A stretch of 64,000 nucleotides of DNA from Georgenia faecalis (GTDB lineage Bacteria; Actinomycetota; Actinomycetes; Actinomycetales; Actinomycetaceae), in assembly GCF_003710105.1 (NCBI RefSeq), contig NZ_CP033325.1:1860001-1924000 (forward strand), in the 5' to 3' direction. Positions 16,881-24,810 of this stretch are shown one piece after another. The notes beneath the pieces are model-generated. The model ran no database searches. It was not told where the DNA came from and saw only the letters and a list, made by a program, of their open reading frames with translations. A program made the translations under genes and the position numbers. Position 1 is the stretch's first letter. Each line of letters begins with the position of its first letter.

Positions 16881-17390
16881 ATGGTGACCGTGATTGCCCT
16901 GGCCCGGATGTGCCCCGGCGACGTCCCCGACCTGGTGGAGTTCCTCGCCAGAGCCGACCTCACCCTCAGTGGCTTGGACGACCCCGACGTACGCCTGTGG
17001 CTCCTGCGCGATAGCTCCGGGCAGGTCCACGGCAGCGCCGGCTATGAGCTGTCCAGCGACGAGCGCCACGCGCTCATTCGCAGCGTGGCCGTCGAAGAAC
17101 ACCTGCGAGGACACGGCACCGGGCTGGAGCTGGCGGGCTGGGCCCTGCAACACGCTGCCGCCGAAGGCGCCCGGCACGCCTGGTTGTTCAGCCGACGCTC
17201 CGGTCCCTTCTGGCAGCGACTTGGCTTCACTGCAGCCGACCGCGACGAACTGGCTGAGGTCCTCTCGAACACCCGTCAAGTCAGCCTCTTCCGCGAAAGC
17301 GGTCAGCTGCAGCGTGAGGTCGCCTGGGCACGTCCTCTTGACCACGACGCGTCGAGCTACTCCAGCGCAACAACGACCGAGGTTCGGTGA
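16881..17390 (+). CDS. GNAT acetyltransferase, ArsN2-like
   Basis: A 169-residue GNAT protein. The acetyl-CoA loop is seen in IRSVAVEEHLRGHGTGLELA (R-x2-G-x-G type), and the end block WLFSRRSGPFWQRLGF is the beta6-beta7 region. The order of blocks resembles ArsN2 proteins annotated in arsenic loci, but no ars genes are nearby and the ArsN2-typical tail is weak, so only 'acetyltransferase' is safe. A TAGCAT box overlaps the ATG at 16881; transcription from it would start near the GTG at 16890, so the start may be 3 codons later. It lies in the tRNA-Val island. Confidence 0.7.
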   Translation: MVTVIALARMCPGDVPDLVEFLARADLTLSGLDDPDVRLWLLRDSSGQVHGSAGYELSSDERHALIRSVAVEEHLRGHGTGLELAGWALQHAAAEGARHAWLFSRRSGPFWQRLGFTAADRDELAEVLSNTRQVSLFRESGQLQREVAWARPLDHDASSYSSATTTEVR

Positions 17391-17532
17391 CCGCGCCCAC
17401 CTCGTCTATGCATCCGGTCATGGCGCGCTGAGTGCGTGGCCGCGCTCAAGCCGATCTACGTGTGCTGCGGTCCGGGGCGTGACGACGTTGCAGACGTCGT
17501 AGTGCTCAGCGTCGCGGCCGTCCGGCGGTAGG

Positions 17533-17871
17533 TCAGTGGCCGGGTGAAGTGGTGAGCCGTGATGTCCATTCGCTCCCGGAGGTAGAAGCGGGGGCGGCGT
17601 GCCGCTGTACGCCGGAGTCGAGCTCGACCGCGTCGCAGCCCAGTTCCCGTCCCCGTTCCGCCAAGGCGGCAAGCAGAGCTGCACCGTGACCGCGTGAACG
17701 CTCCGCGGCCGCCGTGGCCAGGTCGTCGACATAGAGCTTGCGGATCGCGCTCGTGCTGGCGATGACTCTCCAGCCGGCGACCGCCACGCGCCGGTCGCCT
17801 TCGAACGAGTCGCGGCCGCAACTCGCACCCCAACGGCGTAGGCAGCGTTCGCGGCGTGCGGGTCTGCCCAT
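17533..17871 (-). pseudogene. Frameshifted GNAT acetyltransferase remnant
   Basis: One minus-strand frame reads VAVAGWRVIASTSAIRKLYV and then RSRGHGAALLAALAERGRELGCDAVELDSGVQRHAA, a typical GNAT core. The expected continuation, RFYLRERMDITAHHFTRPL, is found in the next frame. The shift falls in the GGGGGCGGC stretch at about 17590-17599, where a base appears to have been lost. No good N-terminal half is visible upstream. The gene is therefore probably dead. Confidence 0.65.
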
Positions 17872-18066
17872 GCCCGAGGCCTCCGGGTGGGCCCAGCTCG
17901 AGGACGCCAGTCTGGTGTCGCGCGGCCCGCTCGTGATCGACGGTCGGCCACAGGAGTCCTCGACCTCATCAGAAGTCGGGGATGCGCGCGCGGGAGGTTC
18001 ACGACCATGCTCATGGCGGCCACCGCCACGTCATCGGCAACGTGCCATCGGCGGCAGCGGCCACGG

Positions 18067-18195
18067 GATTCCGGGGTGACCGAACACGGAGTTCGCGGCT
18101 TGACGTGGAGCGGTGGCGGCCGAATGCCGGAGCCTATGCACGCTCGCGCGCTCAGTGCCGGCGGCCTCGCCCGCAGTGGTCAAGGCGCGCAAGAC
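18067..18195 (-). pseudogene. Tyrosine recombinase (integrase) C-terminal relic
   Basis: The minus strand encodes LRALTTAGEAAGTERASVHR and then LRHSAATAPRQAANSVFGHP. HxLRHSAAT and the following GHPGI match box II of phage-type tyrosine recombinases, with the Arg and two His of the active site. The frame has no N-terminal domain, and no nucleophile tyrosine block was found downstream, so this is a fragment. It supports the view that 16.5-18.9 kb is the remains of an element integrated at tRNA-Val. Confidence 0.55.
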
Positions 18196-18254
18196 ATTCT
18201 GCCTACATGGCGCGGTCCCTCCATGGATCTGAATCCCCATGCGAGACTCCCGCG

Positions 18255-18695
18255 GTGACGCAACACCTCGAACGCATGCTCCGACACGTGGTGCGTGACA
18301 CGTTCGACGAAGACGTGGAAGCGGTCTGGCACACCGACGGCGCACGAAACGTTAGTCGAGTGACTCTCAGCGCGGAGCACGGGGCGGGACGGCGCACCGT
18401 AGAGATCTCAGCGTCGACCACCGGGCTGTTCCAGATTGACATCCGAGATCTCGACGTGGGCGCGATCCTCATTGAGGATGACGATGACAGCTACATGGAG
18501 TCGATCGTTCGTGAGCTCGCTCTCGTCGCTCGCGCGTACTTGTCTGGCGAGGGCCGAGTCCGCCAGCGGCGAGGAATGCTTCGCACACGGTCGGTCATGG
18601 CGATCACCGTCAACGGGAACGAATGGACCTTGGGGCGGAGCACGTGCTCCGTTCACTATCCACAAGATCCCTCGGCCCAGGGAACCCACCACTGA
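18255..18695 (+). CDS. Small acidic orphan protein
   Basis: A 146-residue protein if the GTG at 18255 is used (VTQHLERMLRHVVRDTFDED). It has an acidic middle (GAILIEDDDDSY) followed by a helix, and no membrane segment or known motif. I do not recognise it. An upstream start at 17982 would add a low-complexity, Arg-rich part that overlaps the integrase relic and is unlikely. Codon use looks less GC3-biased than in the neighbouring housekeeping genes, in keeping with foreign origin. Confidence 0.5.
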   Translation: MTQHLERMLRHVVRDTFDEDVEAVWHTDGARNVSRVTLSAEHGAGRRTVEISASTTGLFQIDIRDLDVGAILIEDDDDSYMESIVRELALVARAYLSGEGRVRQRRGMLRTRSVMAITVNGNEWTLGRSTCSVHYPQDPSAQGTHH

Positions 18696-18866
18696 GCCGG
18701 AGCGACAGCGCTTCGAGCCCGCAAGCGATGGAGTAGCGGTCCTACCGGCGCAAGCGAAGAAGAACTCATCCGCGATCAACGGCGGCCAGAGATCCCCCGT
18801 GGTGACGGCGGATCACCGGCAGCGCGCAGGACCCGCGCCAGCCGCGGGCTACGGCACACTGCCCAC

Positions 18867-19349
18867 GTGATCACGCACACCACACCGGACCCGGGCGGCC
18901 GGCGCGCGGCAACCGCCGTCCCCCCGCGCCCCCTCGCCCACGGCAGGCGCCTCGAAGTCGGTGGGCTCGTCGTCACGTTGGCGGCCGGGGCCGTGGCCGC
19001 CGGTGACTTCTGGTGGTCGTGGTGGACCGTGGCGGCGTGGATCCTCGCGTACGCGGGTGGCGTCCTCGTCGCCTTCGCCGGCGGGGTACGCCGACATGCC
19101 GCCGGGCTCGACGAGGGCAGCCTCATGATGCGCGCGTTGCACCTGTCCGGCTGGCTGACGATCGTCCTTGGCGTCGCCATCAGCACGGTCAACCTCGCGG
19201 GCACGCTCGGCGACCCCGCGGTGCTCGGCTGGTGGACCCCGCTGGTCAACGTCATCGGCGCCGCGCTCGTCGGGGCCGGGGTCGGCGTCCTGCTCGTCGA
19301 CTGGTGGGTGCGCCCGCGCGGTCGCACGGGTCCCTACCGCCCCTGGTAG
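18867..19349 (+). CDS. Four-helix membrane protein, triplet member 1
   Basis: A 160-residue protein with about four hydrophobic segments. It shares with the next two genes a hydrophobic pair holding a WW-rich turn (FWWSWWTVAAWIL), the block FAGGVRRHAA, and a C-terminal GVGVLLVDWWVRPR motif. No family name is known to me. The GTG at 18867 lies 6 bases after CACACT, the same layout as in the two paralogues. It is the most diverged in its N-terminal cytosolic part. Probably located in the cell membrane; function unknown. Confidence 0.7.
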   Translation: MITHTTPDPGGRRAATAVPPRPLAHGRRLEVGGLVVTLAAGAVAAGDFWWSWWTVAAWILAYAGGVLVAFAGGVRRHAAGLDEGSLMMRALHLSGWLTIVLGVAISTVNLAGTLGDPAVLGWWTPLVNVIGAALVGAGVGVLLVDWWVRPRGRTGPYRPW

Positions 19350-19416
19350 TCCTGCCCCTGATCGACCTTCCCCCGAAACCCCTGCGCCGCCGGGGGTGCC
19401 CGGCCAGACTGCGCCT

Positions 19417-19896
19417 GTGCTCACTTCGACGACTGGCCACCGCGGCGGGTGGTACCGCGCCGACGACCTCGAGGCGTCCCCGCTCCCCCACACGAAGCGG
19501 ACGGAAGCGGCGGGGATCACCGCCATCCTCCTCGCGCTGGCCATCGCCGCGGTCGCCGGGTGGTCGTGGTGGTCGCTGCTGGCGGTGCCTCTCGCCTTCG
19601 CAGGAGCCACCGCCACCCAGGTCGCGGGCACGGTGCGCAAGGCGTCGGCGCGGCGGGACCGCGGCAGCCCGGTGTGGCTCAGCGGGGGCTGGAGCGGGTG
19701 GGGCATGGTCGCCCTCGGCCTGGCCATGGGTGGGCTGGAGGTGGCGCGCGTCATCAACGGGATGGAGGACGACCAGCCGTTGTCCAGCCGCCTGCTGACG
19801 ATCTGCGGCCCCCTCTTCGCGGGGCTCGGTGTCGGCATGGTCCTCGCCGCGCGCTGGATCCGCCCGCGCGCGGGTGCTCGGCCCAACGAGCCGTAG
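19417..19896 (+). CDS. Four-helix membrane protein, triplet member 2
   Basis: A 159-residue paralogue of its neighbours. It begins with RGGWYRADDLEASPLPHTKR, which is parallel to SGRYRPEDVDVAPLPRAR in member 3. It has a WSWWSLLAVPLAFAG helix, a GTVRKASARRD linker, a SGWGMVALGLAM helix, and the C-terminal GVGMVLAARWIRPR. The GTG at 19417 lies 6 bases after CAGACT. The frame extends upstream to 19168 but overlaps member 1 there, so the internal start is preferred. Confidence 0.7.
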   Translation: MLTSTTGHRGGWYRADDLEASPLPHTKRTEAAGITAILLALAIAAVAGWSWWSLLAVPLAFAGATATQVAGTVRKASARRDRGSPVWLSGGWSGWGMVALGLAMGGLEVARVINGMEDDQPLSSRLLTICGPLFAGLGVGMVLAARWIRPRAGARPNEP

Positions 19897-19988
19897 CCGC
19901 CCGCGCCGCTCCCATGGGCGACGGCGGGTCCCCGGTTCCGCACCCGAAAAGCAGGTCACCTACCCGCCCGCTGGTGGAGACTGCGCGG

Positions 19989-20456
19989 ATGACCATCGAC
20001 CCCGGCGTACGAAGCGGCCGCTACCGACCGGAGGACGTCGACGTCGCCCCGCTCCCCCGCGCGCGAGGCCTCATCGCCGCGGGAGTCGTGGCGCTCGTCC
20101 TCGGAGCGGTCTTCGTCGTGGCCGCCGGGGGGACCTGGTGGACGTGGTCCGCCTGGCCGCTCCTGCTCGCCGGGAGCCTCCTTCTCACCTTCGCCGGAAG
20201 GGTGCGTAGGCAGGCGGCGCGCCGCGTGCAGGATCAGCCCGTGCAGGTCTCCTCGCCCGCCTCAGGGTGGGGCATGGTCGCCACCGGGCTCGTCCTCGCC
20301 CTGGCCGCTCTCCTCTGGCTCGGCGAGGGCAGGCCGACGTGGCCCGTCGTGCTGGTGACCATGGCCAGCGCGACGCAGACGGGGGCCGGGGTCGGCACGG
20401 TGCTCGCCACGCGGTGGGTACGGCCACGGCCCGGCGCCTGGCCCGTCCACCGCTGA
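19989..20456 (+). CDS. Four-helix membrane protein, triplet member 3
   Basis: A 155-residue protein, closest to member 2. It has RYRPEDVDVAPLPRARG, a TWWTWSAWPLLLAG helix, the FAGRVRRQAARR linker, SGWGMVATGLVLALAALLWL, and the ending GVGTVLATRWVRPRPG. The ATG at 19989 lies 6 bases after GAGACT. Three consecutive paralogues on one strand suggest local duplication. The C-terminal basic tail should be cytosolic. Confidence 0.72.
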   Translation: MTIDPGVRSGRYRPEDVDVAPLPRARGLIAAGVVALVLGAVFVVAAGGTWWTWSAWPLLLAGSLLLTFAGRVRRQAARRVQDQPVQVSSPASGWGMVATGLVLALAALLWLGEGRPTWPVVLVTMASATQTGAGVGTVLATRWVRPRPGAWPVHR

Positions 20457-20520
20457 CGGTCCGCCGTCGTCCGCGAGCGCCGCCGGGTCCCGTACGGCCC
20501 CCGCGAGCGCCCCGCGCCCC

Positions 20521-20526
20521 TAGGCT
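20521..20526 (+). promoter_or_regulatory. Putative -10 box (TAGGCT) of a leaderless gene
   Basis: TAGGCT is followed by 6 bases and the ATG at 20533; there is no ribosome site. Confidence 0.5.
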
Positions 20527-20532
20527 CCCCGT

Positions 20533-21525
20533 ATGAAGATCATCATCCCGGGCGGGACCGGTCAGGTCGGCGGCATCCTGCGGCGCTCGCTCGCGGCCCG
20601 GGGCGACGACGTCGTCGTCCTCAGCCGCCGGCCGGAGCAGCTCGAGCCCGGCGTCCGGCACGCCGTGTGGGACGGCCGCACGCTGGGGCCGTGGGCGGCA
20701 GAGCTCGACGGCGCCGACGCCGTCGTCAACCTCGCGGGCCGGACGGTCAGCTGCCGGTACACCGACGCCAACCTCCGCCAGATGATGAGCTCGCGCGTGG
20801 ACTCCACCCGCATCGTCGGCGAGGCGATCGCCCGCGCGGAGCGGCCCCCGGCGACCTGGCTGCAGATGAGCACCGCGACCATCTACGCCGACGCCGGCGC
20901 CCGCCCTGACGACCGGCCGCACGACGAGGCAGGCGGAATCATCGGCGGCGAGGAGCCCGATGTGCCCCTGTACTGGGAGTACAGCGTGCGCATCGCCCGG
21001 CGGTGGGAGGAGACGCAGGCGATGGCCCACACCCCGGCCACGCGCAAGGTGTCGCTGCGCACCGCCATGGTGATGACCCCCGACCGCGGCGGCGTCTTCG
21101 ACTACCTCTCGTGGATGGCCCGCCTGGGGCTCGGCGGGGCGGTCGCCGGCGGCCGCCAGTACGTCTCGTGGGTCCACGGCGACGACTTCGTCCGCGCGGC
21201 GGAGTTCCTCCTCGCCCGCGCGGACCTCGATGGCCCCGTCATCGTCGCGGCCCCCGACCCGGTCGAGCAGCGGGACCTCATGCGGTCCCTGCGCACCGCC
21301 TGGGGGCGACCCTTCGCGCTGCCGGCGACCCGGCTCATGGCCGAGGTCGGCGCGTTCGCGCTGCGCACCGACACCGAGCTCCTGCTCAAGAGCCGCCGCG
21401 TCGTCCCGGGCCGGCTGCTCGACGCCGGGTTCACCTTCGCCCACCCCACGTGGGACGACGCCGCCCGCGACCTGGTCCAGCGGGCCCGCGGCGAACGACG
21501 GCGAGGCGCGCCCGCGGCGGCCTGA
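20533..21525 (+). CDS. TIGR01777-type NAD-dependent epimerase/dehydratase
   Basis: A 330-residue Rossmann protein. The N-terminal GGTGQVGGILRRSL binds NAD(P). VVNLAGRTVSCRYTDANLRQ and the Tyr-containing YWEYSVRIARRWEE replace the classic YxxxK. The C-terminal 60 residues (PFALPATRLMAEVGAFALR, LLLKSRRVVPGRLLDAGF) are the DUF1731-like end. These proteins are often called sugar epimerases, but their substrate is not known. The catalytic YxxxK lysine is not evident, which is a caution against naming a reaction. Confidence 0.85.
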   Translation: MKIIIPGGTGQVGGILRRSLAARGDDVVVLSRRPEQLEPGVRHAVWDGRTLGPWAAELDGADAVVNLAGRTVSCRYTDANLRQMMSSRVDSTRIVGEAIARAERPPATWLQMSTATIYADAGARPDDRPHDEAGGIIGGEEPDVPLYWEYSVRIARRWEETQAMAHTPATRKVSLRTAMVMTPDRGGVFDYLSWMARLGLGGAVAGGRQYVSWVHGDDFVRAAEFLLARADLDGPVIVAAPDPVEQRDLMRSLRTAWGRPFALPATRLMAEVGAFALRTDTELLLKSRRVVPGRLLDAGFTFAHPTWDDAARDLVQRARGERRRGAPAAA

Positions 21526-21538
21526 CGACGCCGGTCCG

Positions 21539-22015
21539 TCAGTGCCCCGCAGGCTGCCAGCGGCGCACGTTCTCGAGGTGCTCCTCCGTGATCGGCAGGT
21601 CGACCGGGAGCTGCTGGTCGCGCAGGACGAGCACAAGGAACGTCTTCTTCCCCCGCACGATGCTCGGGCGGACCTCGACGACGTCGTCCCACCGGTACGT
21701 CGTCGTGCCACGCGGCCCCACCAGGTGCAGCCCGGCGCGGTCGGCGCGGACCCGGAGGGCGAGGTGCAGCCCCGCCAACATCAGGCACACGACGCCATTC
21801 GCGCCCTGCAGGAGCGGCGTCACGAGGTCCCAGCCGCTCCTGACCCCGGCGACGGCGGCCCCGCCGCCCGCTGCGGACAGCAGGAGGGCACCCAGGATGC
21901 TGAACCCGATCGCCCACTGGCGCCGTCGCGCGGGGAACCAGGTCTGCGACGTCGGCTCCTCCGTCGACTGCGGAGCCGCTCCCCCGGGCCGCCGGTCCTC
22001 CTCGTCGCTGAGCAT
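21539..22015 (-). CDS. Membrane protein with C-terminal bacterial PH domain
   Basis: A 158-residue protein. Residues 1-33 are charged, followed by two membrane segments (WAIGFSILGALLLSA and TPLLQGANGVVCLMLAGLHL), and then a short PH-type domain with LVGPRGTTTYRWDDVVEVRP and TFLVLVLRDQQLPVDLP. The domain should be cytosolic. It converges with the TIGR01777 gene 13 bases away. A 25-codon reading frame lies 15 bases upstream on the same strand. Function unknown. Confidence 0.75.
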   Translation of the reverse strand: MLSDEEDRRPGGAAPQSTEEPTSQTWFPARRRQWAIGFSILGALLLSAAGGGAAVAGVRSGWDLVTPLLQGANGVVCLMLAGLHLALRVRADRAGLHLVGPRGTTTYRWDDVVEVRPSIVRGKKTFLVLVLRDQQLPVDLPITEEHLENVRRWQPAGH

Positions 22016-22030
22016 GGAGCGTCCCCGGGC

Positions 22031-22108
22031 TCAGAGCCCGGAGCCCATGACGGCGCAGCCGCCGAGGACGACGGCGGAGAGGGCCAGGGCGGCCGGTGCC
22101 TTGCGCAT
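22031..22108 (-). CDS. Possible 25-residue lipobox micropeptide
   Basis: A short open frame begins MRKAPAALALSAVV and continues into a lipobox-like LGGC, then ends after seven more residues. The arrangement (basic start, hydrophobic run, Leu-Gly-Gly-Cys) is what a minimal lipoprotein or a leader peptide would show. The ribosome site is weak. It sits 15 bases before the PH-domain gene. It may equally be a chance frame. Confidence 0.35.
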   Translation of the reverse strand: MRKAPAALALSAVVLGGCAVMGSGL

Positions 22109-22324
22109 GTGTCATCGACCCCTGTCGCGGTGTGATGCGGGCAGCCTAGGGGCGCCGAACCGGTCTCCGGGGCCGAATGCAACGCCACCTCGAGACGGCC
22201 ATTCCCCCAGAGGTGGGTGCCGAAGCCCGGTGTTACGTTGCTCGTCCCGGGCCGCTCACCGGCCGACGCCGGGCCGAACCCGACGCCCGCCCGGGCCACC
22301 CACTCGCCGCACGGGAGGACCACC

Positions 22325-23347
22325 ATGCGCGGAGTCGTCATGCACGCACCGGGCGACGTGCGCGTCGAGGAGCGCGAGGACCCCACGATCCTCGAGCCCA
22401 CCGACGCCGTCATCCGGCTGAGCGCCACCTGCATCTGCGGGTCCGACCTGTGGCCCTACCGCGGGATCGAGGCGGTGACGCGCCCGAGCCCCATGGGCCA
22501 CGAGTACGTCGGCGTCGTCGAGCAGGTCGGGGACGCCGTGCGCACCGTGAAGGCCGGGGACTTCGTCGTCGGCTCGTTCGTCGCCTCCGACAACACCTGC
22601 GAGATCTGCCGGGCCGGCTACCAGAGCCGCTGCGTGCACTCGGTGATGATGGGCGGGATCGGCAGCCAGGCCGAGCTGCTGCGCGTCCCGCTCGCGGACG
22701 GCACCCTCGTGGCCACGCCCCGGACGCCCACCGACGCGGAGCTGCCGAGCCTGCTCGCCGCCTCGGACGTCCTCGGGACCGGCTGGTTCGCCGCCGTCGC
22801 GGCGGAGGCCGGCCCGGGCAAGACGGTGGCGGTCGTCGGTGACGGCGCCGTCGGGCTCCTCGGCGTCTTCGCCGCAAAGCACCTCGGCGCCGAGCGGATC
22901 ATCGCCATGAGCCGCCACCCCAGCCGCCAGGAGCTCGCCCGCCGGTTCGGCGCCACGGACATCGTCACCGAGCGCGGCGCCGCGGGCGTGGCCGCGGTCA
23001 AGGAGCTCACCGGCGGCCTCGGCGCGCACAGCGTCATCGAGGCCGTGGGCACCCAGGAGTCGATGATGCAGGCCATCCGCTCCACCCGCCCCGGTGGCCA
23101 CGTCGGCTACGTGGGCGTGGCGCACGACGTCGAGCTCCCCGGCCCGGAGCTCTTCTTCGCCGAGGTCCACCTGCTGGGTGGGCCCGCACCGGTCCGGCGG
23201 TTCCTCCCGGAGCTCATCGACCTCATCATGGCCGGCGACCTCGAGCCCGGCGCCGTCTTCGACCTCACCCTCCCGCTCGAGCAGGCCGCCGAGGGCTACC
23301 GGGCCATGGACGAGCGCCGCGCGACCAAGGTGCTCCTCACGTTCTGA
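22325..23347 (+). CDS. Zinc-dependent alcohol dehydrogenase (medium-chain)
   Basis: A 340-residue MDR-family dehydrogenase that oxidises an alcohol or reduces an aldehyde with NAD(P). The catalytic zinc site is seen in CICGSDLWPYRG and MGHEYVGVVE. The second metal loop has three cysteines (NTCEICRAGYQSRC). The Rossmann motif is GDGAVGLLGVFAAKHLGA. The start at 22325 is set by GGAGG 7 bases upstream; the open frame goes further upstream but without a ribosome site. Substrate unknown. Confidence 0.9.
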   Translation: MRGVVMHAPGDVRVEEREDPTILEPTDAVIRLSATCICGSDLWPYRGIEAVTRPSPMGHEYVGVVEQVGDAVRTVKAGDFVVGSFVASDNTCEICRAGYQSRCVHSVMMGGIGSQAELLRVPLADGTLVATPRTPTDAELPSLLAASDVLGTGWFAAVAAEAGPGKTVAVVGDGAVGLLGVFAAKHLGAERIIAMSRHPSRQELARRFGATDIVTERGAAGVAAVKELTGGLGAHSVIEAVGTQESMMQAIRSTRPGGHVGYVGVAHDVELPGPELFFAEVHLLGGPAPVRRFLPELIDLIMAGDLEPGAVFDLTLPLEQAAEGYRAMDERRATKVLLTF

Positions 23348-23454
23348 CCGTCCCTCCGCCCCGGCGCCTGATCAAGAAGTCCGCCGGGACGGGCGCGTCG
23401 CGCCCCCGCTCCCGCGCGGGTACGGCACGATCGGCGCGAACCGAGGAGGCACAG

Positions 23455-24807
23455 ATGCGGGCAAAGCAACGCAGGACGGCACGGACGGACGCCGCGGGGG
23501 TCGCGGGGCCGGCCGCCCGCGCCACGACGTCGGAGCGCACCACGACGTCGGAGCGCAGCACGGCGTCGGAGCGCAGCACGGCGGCGGGGCGCAGCACGGC
23601 GGCGGGGCGCGCCACAGGCTCGCCGGCCCGCCCGGCCGGTCCCGGCTCCCCCGGGGAGGGCGCGCGGGTCCCAGGGAGGACCACCCGCGTGCTGCTCGAC
23701 CCCGGGAACGTGTGGCGCATCGGCCTCGTGGTCATCGCACTCATCGTCCTCGTCATCGTGGCCCAGTTCGTACTGGAGCGGGGCAGCTCGCTGATTTTCA
23801 TCGTCGTCATGGCCTGGTTCGCCTCGCTGGCGATGGAGCCGGCCGTCGCCTGGCTCGCCCGGCGCATGCCCCGCGGCGCGGCCACCGGCCTCACGTTCGC
23901 CGGGATCGTCCTCTTCCTCGCCGTCTTCTTCGCCCTGTTCGGCCAGCTCATCGTCGAGCAGGTGACTAACCTCGTGCAGAGCGCCCCCGAGGCGGCCCGC
24001 AGCCTGCTCGACTGGGTCAACCAGCGCTTCGGCACCAGCTACAGCTTCGAGGACCTCACGCGCAACCTCGACCTCTCGTCCGAGCGCCTCGCCGGCGTGG
24101 CCGGCGAGCTCGCCGGTGGGCTGTTCTCCATCATCGGTTCCATCGCCGGCGGCGTCGCGAGCTTCTTCATGTTCGCCCTGCTCCTGTTCTACCTGTCCGC
24201 CGACGGCCCGCGCCTGCGTCGCTGGATCGCCTCGCTCTTCCCGCCCCGGATCCAGAAGACCACCGTCGTGGTGTGGGACACGACGGCGGAGAAGACGGGC
24301 CGGTACGTCGTCGCCCGGCTCACGCTCGCCGCCGTCAACGCCACCGCCAGCGCCCTCGTCTTCCTCGCCATCGGCCTGCCGTCGTGGCTGGCGCTGGGGC
24401 TGTGGACCGGCCTCGTTGCCCAGTTCGTCCCGGCCATCGGCACGTACATCTCCATCGTCCTGCCGACCCTCGTCGGTCTGCTCAGCCCCAACCCCTGGCT
24501 GGGCGTCATCGTCGTCGGGTGGGCCGTCCTCTACCAGCAGGTGGAGAACCTCACCATCGAGCCGCGGATCAGCGCCCGCGCCGTCAACGTCCACCCGGCG
24601 GTGAGCTTCTCCTCGGTCATCCTCGGCACCGCGATGTTCGGCATCGCCGGGGCGCTGCTCGCCATCCCGGTGGTCGCCATGCTCCTCGCGCTCCTCGACC
24701 TGTACCGCACCCGGTACGACCTGCTGCCCGAGCTCACCGAGGAGACTCCGCCCGGGAAGCCGGCGGGCGCGAAGCCGGACCCCGCGGAGCCGGCGCCCGC
24801 GACGTAG
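23455..24807 (+). CDS. AI-2E family transporter (PerM type) with repetitive N-terminus
   Basis: A polytopic membrane protein of 450 residues with about eight helices from residue 80 on. Family marks are VVMAWFASLAMEPAVAWLAR, the GLWTGLVAQFVPAIGTYIS block, and the QQVENLTIEPRISARAVNVHP block near the end. Relatives export autoinducer-2 or act as ion antiporters; the substrate here is open. The first 80 residues are cytosolic, low complexity, and contain five tandem 6-residue units (TTSER/TAAGR) coded by 18-base repeats. It converges with the FAD reductase gene, only 3 bases apart, with no clear terminator. Confidence 0.87.
   Translation: MRAKQRRTARTDAAGVAGPAARATTSERTTTSERSTASERSTAAGRSTAAGRATGSPARPAGPGSPGEGARVPGRTTRVLLDPGNVWRIGLVVIALIVLVIVAQFVLERGSSLIFIVVMAWFASLAMEPAVAWLARRMPRGAATGLTFAGIVLFLAVFFALFGQLIVEQVTNLVQSAPEAARSLLDWVNQRFGTSYSFEDLTRNLDLSSERLAGVAGELAGGLFSIIGSIAGGVASFFMFALLLFYLSADGPRLRRWIASLFPPRIQKTTVVVWDTTAEKTGRYVVARLTLAAVNATASALVFLAIGLPSWLALGLWTGLVAQFVPAIGTYISIVLPTLVGLLSPNPWLGVIVVGWAVLYQQVENLTIEPRISARAVNVHPAVSFSSVILGTAMFGIAGALLAIPVVAMLLALLDLYRTRYDLLPELTEETPPGKPAGAKPDPAEPAPAT
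23521..23610. repeat. 18-bp in-frame tandem repeat x5 in the AI-2E gene
   Basis: Units at 23521, 23539, 23557, 23575 and 23593, such as AGCACGGCGTCGGAGCGC; the last two are identical. All are in frame and code for the Ser/Thr/Arg-rich N-terminal extension. Confidence 0.9.
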
Positions 24808-24810
24808 CCC

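Noticed and set aside
16442-16963. A minus-strand frame of 173 codons over tRNA-Val
   Set aside because: It covers the tRNA and a terminator; only a short piece near 16600-16640 could be an integrase relic, which is too little to annotate.
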